A stretch of DNA of 49,861 nucleotides from an uncultured Clostridia bacterium (lineage in GTDB: Bacteria; Bacillota; Clostridia; Oscillospirales; Acutalibacteraceae). The translations under genes were made by a program, and so were the position numbers. This document shows, one piece after another, positions 44,674 through 49,861 of this stretch. Where the stretch lies: assembly GCA_946499275.1 (NCBI GenBank), contig CAMMRL010000013.1:1-49861 (forward strand), read 5' to 3'. Numbering within the stretch: position 1 is the first letter of the stretch; each line of letters begins with the position of its first letter. The notes under the pieces are model-generated. The model made no database searches. It worked only from the letters and a program-made list of their open reading frames with translations, and was not told the origin of the DNA.

Positions 44674-45585
44674 TCAAGTATTCTCCATGCCTGTCTCTTT
44701 GCCCTTCCGGCTTTCCGCCGCAGCGTTTCCCAAGGCGACAAACTGTTCGAGAGTGAGCTGTTCGGCCCGCGCCGTCTCTGAAATTCCTGCTTCCCCTAAA
44801 ATCTTTGCTGCGGTTTTCTTATCCCATCCAGCGCCGGAAAGCGCGTTGACCAATGCCTTGCGCCGCTGACTGAAAGCCGCCCGTACAAGACGGAACAGCA
44901 AGGCTTCATCCGTAACCGGATATGGCGACTTTCTGCGTACCGTTAGCCGGATCACCGCGCTGTCCACATTTGGCGCCGGAAGGAAACTGCCGCGGGATAC
45001 GGGCAACAACACTTCCGGCTCCGCATAATACCGGACCGCAAACGTGACCGCCCCGCATTCCCTGGTACCCGGGCGGGCGCATAAACGCAGCGCGGCTTCT
45101 TTTTGCACCATAACGGTAATATTCTCAACCGGAAGCCGGCTTTCCAGCAGATTCATCAGCATCGGCGAGGTGATATAATACGGCAGGTTCGCACATACCG
45201 CGACCCGCAGTCCCGGAAATTCCTCGGCAATGACCCGATGGAGATCCATCTTCATCGCGTCGCCATGGATCACGTGGGCGTGGGGATAGGTGGCCAGCGT
45301 TTCCCCCAGGATGGGCAGCAGCCGGCCGTCCAGTTCAATCGCGGTTACCCGCGCCGCCCGCCGCGCCAATTCCCGGGTGAGCACGCCGATGCCCGGCCCG
45401 ATTTCCAACACGCCGGTCCGTCCATCCGCCCCGCAGGCCTCCGCCATGCGGGGACAGACCGACGGGTTGATCAGGAAATTCTGGCCAAGCTTTTTGGAAA
45501 AATGAAAGCCATGGCGGGCCAGCAGGGATTTCACCGTGCCAATGTCGGTCAGTCGTTCCTCGTTTTCCGTGGTATGCAACTCCAT
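44674..45585 (-). CDS. rsmA: 16S rRNA dimethyladenosine transferase
   Basis: 303 aa. RsmA (KsgA) dimethylates A1518 and A1519 of 16S rRNA late in 30S assembly. KKLGQNFLIN at the N terminus, the SAM site LEIGPGIGVLT, ELDGRL, and the NLPYYITSPM motif of N6-adenine methyltransferases; a C-terminal helical domain follows. Start at 45585. Confidence 0.96.
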   Translation of the reverse strand: MELHTTENEERLTDIGTVKSLLARHGFHFSKKLGQNFLINPSVCPRMAEACGADGRTGVLEIGPGIGVLTRELARRAARVTAIELDGRLLPILGETLATYPHAHVIHGDAMKMDLHRVIAEEFPGLRVAVCANLPYYITSPMLMNLLESRLPVENITVMVQKEAALRLCARPGTRECGAVTFAVRYYAEPEVLLPVSRGSFLPAPNVDSAVIRLTVRRKSPYPVTDEALLFRLVRAAFSQRRKALVNALSGAGWDKKTAAKILGEAGISETARAEQLTLEQFVALGNAAAESRKGKETGMENT

Positions 45586-45638
45586 TCTTGTTTATTTCCT
45601 CTCTTTTCCCATTTCCTATTTCGCAATTCTACGTCGTT

Positions 45639-46034
45639 TTACTTATCGAGAGAATAGGCCGTAAACGCTTCCGGCAATAGTGCGGAAAGCGTGGTCCGGA
45701 TTATTTCATCCCCGTGCGCGGCGGCGCGCAGGACAGCGATATCGCCAAACTCCGCCAGCATCTGCCGGCAAATCCCGCAGGGAGCCACCGGCGTATCCCC
45801 CGCCGCTACCGCCAGGGCGATGAAACGGCGCTCTCCCGCCGTCAGCGCCGTCGCCAACGCCGCCCGCTCCGCACAGATCGTCCCTCCGTAGGAAACATTT
45901 TCGCAGTTGGCGCCGCGGTAAATTCTGCCGGATACAGCCAACAGGGCCGCCCCGACGGCAAAGCCGGAATACGGGCAATAGGCGTTCTCCCTCGCCTCCC
46001 GCGCGCTGGCGATCAGCTCTTTTTCATTGTACAT
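45639..46034 (-). CDS. cdd: Cytidine deaminase
   Basis: 131 aa, the small tetrameric form. Zinc ligands C54, C86 and C89 with catalytic E56 in GGTICAERAAL and PCGICRQ. It converts cytidine and deoxycytidine to uridine forms. AGAGGG precedes the ATG at 46034; the frame to 46109 adds a Lys/Arg-rich tail without a start signal. Confidence 0.95.
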   Translation of the reverse strand: MYNEKELIASAREARENAYCPYSGFAVGAALLAVSGRIYRGANCENVSYGGTICAERAALATALTAGERRFIALAVAAGDTPVAPCGICRQMLAEFGDIAVLRAAAHGDEIIRTTLSALLPEAFTAYSLDK

Positions 46035-46147
46035 ACGTTTTCCCTCTTTTTTCCTGTTTCCCGTCTGCCGGACTTTCCCTGCATTCTTCGCGCCTTTCCT
46101 GGCGGGCATCGCGGCAACTGCACAGGCGGCAAAAACGATAATAGCAT

Positions 46148-46185
46148 AAACGCATAGGGCGGTTTCTGCAACGCCCTATGCGTTT
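46148..46185 (-). terminator. Hairpin after the S11-like gene
   Basis: Perfect 14-bp arms AAACGCATAGGGCG (46148-46161) and CGCCCTATGCGTTT (46172-46185), 5 bp past the stop codon; the minus strand arm ends in TTT. Confidence 0.75.
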
Positions 46186-46190
46186 CTCTT

Positions 46191-47612
46191 TTATTTATAC
46201 TTCTTTACCCGTTTCATCCGATTGCGGCGACGGCGGCGGTTATGCACGATGTTCAGTATGATATAACCGACCAGCAGCACCGCCAGCAGTGCCAGCCCCC
46301 CGTAAAACCAGGGGGAGGATAAAAAGCTTTGCACCTGCGCCCAAATCGAGAGGATCTCACTGCGTTCCACCGATTCGCTCGCCACCAGGTTTACTTCGCC
46401 GATTTTCTGATCGACATTGATAAACAGCTCCACCTTGCCGTATACTTCCCCTTTGGTAATCGGCGCGTCCACCACGTCGGCATTCAGGGTCTCCTTTTTC
46501 AGGATGGTGGACGGGTCCAGGTCGTTGGCCACGGTGGCGGAAAAATTGGTTTCCGGCACCAGCGTCACGGTGTCCCGATCCCACGCCAGACGGATTGGAA
46601 GCTGCACGACCGGCTCGTTCTTGCTCAGCAGGGTTTTGTAGGTGAAATTATTAAACGCCCAGCGGTACAGGGTTTTTGTATCCCGGAAATGGACGCCGGA
46701 TTCCCCGTCGCTGTTTTTTTCCGGACAACCGAGTACCACCACCAGGTATTCGTAACCGCTGTCCCGCGCCACCGAAGCCAGGCAGCGTCCGGCGGAATCG
46801 GTATAGCCGGTCTTTCCAAAGGCCAGGGGCGAATAATAATGCGCGGAGTTCGCGCGGCTCATATCGTTGGTGTTAGGCAGGGAATGGTTGCCTTTCCCGC
46901 CGCTGACCGGTTTTGCGGTATACTCGGAAGCGGACAGCAGGGGCTCGAACTCCGGGTAATCCATCGCATACCGCATGATCCGGTAAAGATCCCGGGCCGT
47001 CGTATACTGGTTAATGTGGTCGATGCCGGTGACATTGGCAAAGCTGGTGTTCTCACAGCCGATTTTCTGGGCGGTGGCGTTCATCTCCGCCACAAACTGT
47101 TCCTCGCTGCCGCTAAGGGTAACGGCCAGGGTCACACAGGCGTCCGCCGCGGTCTGGATCATCGACATGGACAGCAGGTCGCGGACGGTCCACACCTCCC
47201 CGATCTCCATGTTGGCGGTGGTCAGCCCCGTACCGGCGATGCGGTTAAAACAGTCGATGGTATAGGTGCCGTTGGTCGTATCCATATCGATATTCTTGTC
47301 CCGGATGATCTGGATGGCGACCGCCCCCACCATCAGCCGCACCAAAGCGGCCGGGGATTTCATCGCGTCCGCGTCCCGCTCGTACAGCACGGTGTCCTCC
47401 GCCTGCGTCGGGCCGAGACTCACTACCAGCGCCGCCTGGGCGCTGATTGACACATCCTCCGGCAGGTCGTAGGACGCGGCCGCCGACAGCGGCGCGGTGA
47501 ATAAAACGATCATCAGCGCCAGCACTGCCGCCAGAGACCCACCCCTGTACCGCCGGCTACCGGACCCACCCCTGGTGGAAAAGGAAAAATGCATTTTCTT
47601 TTTCTGATTCAT
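46191..47612 (-). CDS. S11 carboxypeptidase-like membrane protein lacking the catalytic serine
   Basis: 473 aa with a signal/anchor segment (about 27-47), an S11 D,D-carboxypeptidase-like domain, a PBP5_C-like domain and a C-terminal membrane span (about 436-455) followed by a strongly basic tail. The SxxK motif reads AALVR: Ser is Ala89 and Lys is Arg92. The SxN motif reads TAA (154-156). KTG is intact (267-269). I predict a peptidoglycan-binding or regulatory protein without carboxypeptidase activity. ATG at 47612; TTG at 47618 is less likely. Confidence 0.88.
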   Translation of the reverse strand: MNQKKKMHFSFSTRGGSGSRRYRGGSLAAVLALMIVLFTAPLSAAASYDLPEDVSISAQAALVVSLGPTQAEDTVLYERDADAMKSPAALVRLMVGAVAIQIIRDKNIDMDTTNGTYTIDCFNRIAGTGLTTANMEIGEVWTVRDLLSMSMIQTAADACVTLAVTLSGSEEQFVAEMNATAQKIGCENTSFANVTGIDHINQYTTARDLYRIMRYAMDYPEFEPLLSASEYTAKPVSGGKGNHSLPNTNDMSRANSAHYYSPLAFGKTGYTDSAGRCLASVARDSGYEYLVVVLGCPEKNSDGESGVHFRDTKTLYRWAFNNFTYKTLLSKNEPVVQLPIRLAWDRDTVTLVPETNFSATVANDLDPSTILKKETLNADVVDAPITKGEVYGKVELFINVDQKIGEVNLVASESVERSEILSIWAQVQSFLSSPWFYGGLALLAVLLVGYIILNIVHNRRRRRNRMKRVKKYK

Positions 47613-47783
47613 AGACAATCACCATGATTCCCGATATAATGAAAAGGCGGGTGTTCCGCACAACCCTTCCTTGCGTTTCTATCGTTTAGTATAGCAAATT
47701 CTGCTTGCTTTTACAGTAACAATATTGTCATTTTATGCTTATTTGATTCGTGAATTTGATTTTGGAAGCCCGGCCGGTCTGGT

Positions 47784-47797
47784 AAACCGATCGGTTT
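47784..47797. promoter_or_regulatory. 14-bp palindrome just upstream of the phosphoesterase gene
   Basis: AAACCGATCGGTTT, perfect, directly ahead of the GGAAAGG ribosome binding site. Possible operator. Confidence 0.35.
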
Positions 47798-47819
47798 CCG
47801 GAAAGGCAGGATATCGTTT

Positions 47820-48503
47820 ATGGTTTACGTCACCGGCGATACGCACGGGGATTTCACCCGTTTCACCTCTCCCGCCGCCCGCCGCCTGAAAAAAGGCGAC
47901 GCCCTGATCGTGTGCGGGGATTTCGGTTTTTTATGGGACGGCGGGAAGCGCGAAGCCGCCGTTCTGAAAAAATTCGCCAAACTGCCGTATACCGTCCTCT
48001 TCCTGGACGGGCGGCATGAAAATTACGATTTGCTCAGCGAGTACCCCGTCGCCGAATGGAACGGCGGCAAAGCGCAGGCGATTGGGGAAAACTTGTTTCA
48101 TCTGATGCGGGGGGAAATCTACACCATTGAATACGAAATCTACTTTGTTTTCGGCGGCGGGGAAACCCCCGACCCCGCTTTCCGCTCCGACGCGAAGACC
48201 TGGTGGGAAGAAGAGCTGCCGACCGCCGACGAAATGATCGCCGCCCGCCGCCGTCTCGAAGAAGCAGGGAATAAGGTCGATTACATCTTGACCCATGAAC
48301 CCTCCGGCAAAGCCCGCGGGTTTATGAGCGGCCGAGGGGAAGCGATCAACGGCGTCAACGTTTTTCTCAACACAATCGAAGATACGGTGGAATACCAGCG
48401 CTGGTTTTTCGGCTGCCTTCATCTGGACAAACCGATGAGCAAGCGGCATCTCGCCGTATTCCGCGACATTGTCCCGGTACACCCGCCGGCTTCCCGCCGA
48501 TGA
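47820..48503 (+). CDS. Calcineurin-like metallophosphoesterase
   Basis: 227 aa, cytosolic. Metal-site segments: GDTHGD (D7, H9), GDFG (D34), DGRHEN (64-68, where the family usually has GNHE) and a late FGCLHLDK (usually GHxH). Two of the metal or substrate positions therefore differ from the standard. Substrate unknown. GGAAAGG precedes the ATG. It shares its last bases with the next gene (ATGA, 48500-48503). Confidence 0.87.
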   Translation: MVYVTGDTHGDFTRFTSPAARRLKKGDALIVCGDFGFLWDGGKREAAVLKKFAKLPYTVLFLDGRHENYDLLSEYPVAEWNGGKAQAIGENLFHLMRGEIYTIEYEIYFVFGGGETPDPAFRSDAKTWWEEELPTADEMIAARRRLEEAGNKVDYILTHEPSGKARGFMSGRGEAINGVNVFLNTIEDTVEYQRWFFGCLHLDKPMSKRHLAVFRDIVPVHPPASRR

Positions 48504-49045
48504 AACAGGGACGGGAAAGGCGGCCGCTTGCCGCGGCCAAAACGGAAAAGCCGGTAATGCTGACTCCAGAAGAAGTGCAGTATCTCGCCATGTGTATCGT
48601 GGACCTGCTCCACGAGGTTCCGTTAGACAGGATGGACCGCTATATCCAGCATGGGGACACGTCCTGCCTGCGCCACTGCGTCGCGGTTGCGTATCTCAGC
48701 TTCCTTCTAAGCCGGCGGCTACGGCTACGCTGCGACACCCGCAGCCTGATCCGCGGCGCCATGCTGCACGATTTTTTCCTCTATGACTGGCATGAAAAAG
48801 ACGCCGGGCATTCCCTCCACGGGTTCACCCATCCCGCTACCGCCCTACGGAACGCCCAGCGTTTCCTCGCCCTCAATCCCACGGAGCGGGACATCATCCG
48901 CCGCCACATGTGGCCGCTGACCCCCGTCCCGCCACACTGCCGGGAAGCCTGGCTTGTCTGCCTGGCGGATAAAATCTGCTCGGTGAGGGAAACGCTGCGG
49001 CTGCGCCCGTACCCCTTTTCCCCTTTATATAAAACCTCCTGTTAA
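48500..49045 (+). CDS. HD-domain phosphohydrolase-like protein
   Basis: 181 aa. The HD residues appear in RHCVAVAYLS and in GAMLHDFFLYDW, with later His in THPATAL and RRHMW and the Asp in LADKICS, the order expected of the metal-binding HD fold. Substrate unknown; the family includes nucleotide and cyclic-nucleotide phosphohydrolases. Its start overlaps the phosphoesterase stop, so the two are co-translated, suggesting linked steps. Confidence 0.85.
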   Translation: MKQGRERRPLAAAKTEKPVMLTPEEVQYLAMCIVDLLHEVPLDRMDRYIQHGDTSCLRHCVAVAYLSFLLSRRLRLRCDTRSLIRGAMLHDFFLYDWHEKDAGHSLHGFTHPATALRNAQRFLALNPTERDIIRRHMWPLTPVPPHCREAWLVCLADKICSVRETLRLRPYPFSPLYKTSC

Positions 49046-49085
49046 ACCGGCGGCCAGGCCCTCTGCGCCCGCCGGTTTATTTTAT
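49043..49085 (+). terminator. Terminator between convergent genes
   Basis: Arms AAACCGGCGG/CCGCCGGTTT with a GC-rich loop, then ATTTTAT; it overlaps the end of the uracil-DNA glycosylase gene. Confidence 0.75.
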
Positions 49086-49694
49086 GCTTCCCTCCGCTTC
49101 ATCCCCGTCCGGATAAACCAGCTCGGTATGGGTGCAGACCTCCCCGATCTTTTCCCGCAGCGCCAGGAAGTCTGCAAAAGCGTCCGGCTTCTGCGCGGGA
49201 TAGCGCAGAAGGGCCGCGGGATGCAGCGTCCCCATCATCAGCACGCCGCCCTTTTCAAAAAACTGCCCGTGCTGGCGGGTCACTTTGAAATCCGGGGAAA
49301 TCAGGCGGCAGGCCGCCACCCGGCCGAGACAGACCACAATTTTCGGCCGGATCAGGGCGAACTGTTCCCTCAACCAGCCGATGCACGCCTCCTGTTCTTC
49401 GGGCAAAGGGTCCCGGTTTTTCGGAGGACGGCATTTCACAATATTGGCGATGTAAATATTCTTTTCCCGCGAAAGCCCGACGGCGGCGAGCATTTTATCG
49501 AGCAGCTGCCCGCCCCGGCCCACAAACGGCTCGCCCTGTTTGTCTTCGTTTTCCCCCGGCCCTTCCCCGACGAACAGAATCTCCGCGTCCGTTTTTCCCA
49601 CTCCGAAAACCACATTGGTACGGGTGTTGGCGAGGCCGCAGCCCGTGCATCGCAGGCATTCCTGCCGCAGCGTATCCCAATCCCGATGTTCCAT
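49077..49694 (-). CDS. Uracil-DNA glycosylase, family 4
   Basis: 205 aa. It removes uracil from DNA in base-excision repair and carries an iron-sulfur cluster: C13, C16 near the N terminus, with more Cys in IVKCRPP and VAACRL. Active-site segments GEGPGENED and HPAALLR are present. Start at 49694. Directly upstream lies the 55-bp direct repeat. Confidence 0.92.
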   Translation of the reverse strand: MEHRDWDTLRQECLRCTGCGLANTRTNVVFGVGKTDAEILFVGEGPGENEDKQGEPFVGRGGQLLDKMLAAVGLSREKNIYIANIVKCRPPKNRDPLPEEQEACIGWLREQFALIRPKIVVCLGRVAACRLISPDFKVTRQHGQFFEKGGVLMMGTLHPAALLRYPAQKPDAFADFLALREKIGEVCTHTELVYPDGDEAEGSIK

Positions 49695-49719
49695 ACATAA
49701 CCCTCCTCGACCAAATAGC

Positions 49720-49774
49720 GCCGCCCACGCGGCTTCTCTGCTTGACTTATGCGGCGGCGCAACCGAGAAAAGCT
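49720..49774. repeat. 55-bp direct repeat, copy 1
   Basis: Identical to 49807-49861. Each copy starts with GCCGCCCACGCGGC (a GCCGC/GCGGC dyad). Copy 1 runs into the palindrome GAGAAAAGC-TCC-GCTTTTCTC (49765-49785). Confidence 0.9.
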
Positions 49775-49806
49775 CCGCTTTTCTCCCTGCCGGCTGCCAT
49801 CTTCTG

Positions 49807-49861
49807 GCCGCCCACGCGGCTTCTCTGCTTGACTTATGCGGCGGCGCAACCGAGAAAAGCT
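49807..49861. repeat. 55-bp direct repeat, copy 2 (cut by the window edge)
   Basis: Exact copy of 49720-49774 at an 87-bp period; the repeat or array probably continues beyond the window. Confidence 0.88.

Noticed and set aside
49720-49861. CRISPR array
   Set aside because: Only two copies of a 55-bp unit separated by 32 bp that includes part of a palindrome; no further spacers and no cas genes in the window.
1-49861. tRNA and rRNA genes
   Set aside because: No sequence with tRNA arms or rRNA segments was recognised by eye; a tRNAscan-type search would be decisive.

Overview
The window looks like a chromosomal segment from a fairly GC-rich, low-oxygen Firmicute, most likely class Clostridia near the Oscillospiraceae/Ruminococcaceae. 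This rests on gene content and order: yceD-rpmF, DUF512-der-plsY-gpsA, DUF1934-argS, rpmG-secE-nusG-rplKA/rplJL, a paired DnaD-type protein and DnaC-like loader, a class-II ProS of the short type, strong AGGAGG ribosome binding sites and sigma-A-type promoters. No rRNA, tRNA, CRISPR array, prophage or complete insertion sequence was found. I count 53 protein genes, one of them a 57-aa gene for a decarboxylase gamma subunit.

Left part (1-13.2 kb): an aldo/keto reductase, a membrane PASTA protein whose kinase domain has lost every catalytic motif, the DnaD/DnaC-like pair, a glycerol block (glpP antiterminator, glpK), an unrecognised 123-aa protein, and on the other strand the run DUF512 radical-SAM protein, der, plsY, gpsA. 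glpK, gpsA and plsY all act on glycerol-3-phosphate, so this stretch links glycerol use to phospholipid synthesis.

Middle part (13.5-30.6 kb): rpmF/yceD; a CofE-like protein, a small P-loop protein and pgi; a D,D-carboxypeptidase with intact motifs; a P-loop protein with a shortened Walker A loop; an HPr-like protein without the histidine site, transcribed divergently from mtaB; a two-gene ABC exporter; beta and gamma subunits of a sodium-pumping decarboxylase; and a tightly coupled run proS - SGNH hydrolase - cyclophilin - Cys-rich protein - cyclophilin lipoprotein.

Right part (30.7-49.9 kb): an ECF sigma factor overlapping a membrane beta-propeller protein and followed by a small exported protein (a candidate signalling unit); the ribosomal protein cluster rplL, rplJ (with an L10 leader/attenuator), rplA, rplK, nusG, secE, rpmG; an AT-richer pair of genes for a membrane and a secreted protein; murI, DUF1934, argS and a homocysteine methyltransferase-like gene; an AT-rich patch with two small DNA-binding proteins; rsmA, cdd, a carboxypeptidase-like protein without its catalytic serine; a phosphoesterase/HD pair; a family-4 uracil-DNA glycosylase; and a 55-bp direct repeat that runs off the right edge.

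The most notable theme is two cell-wall-type proteins (PASTA kinase, S11 carboxypeptidase) that keep their folds and membrane anchors but have lost catalytic residues, plus an HPr-like protein reduced to its regulatory serine. All domain calls come from reading translated sequence; no database search was run.
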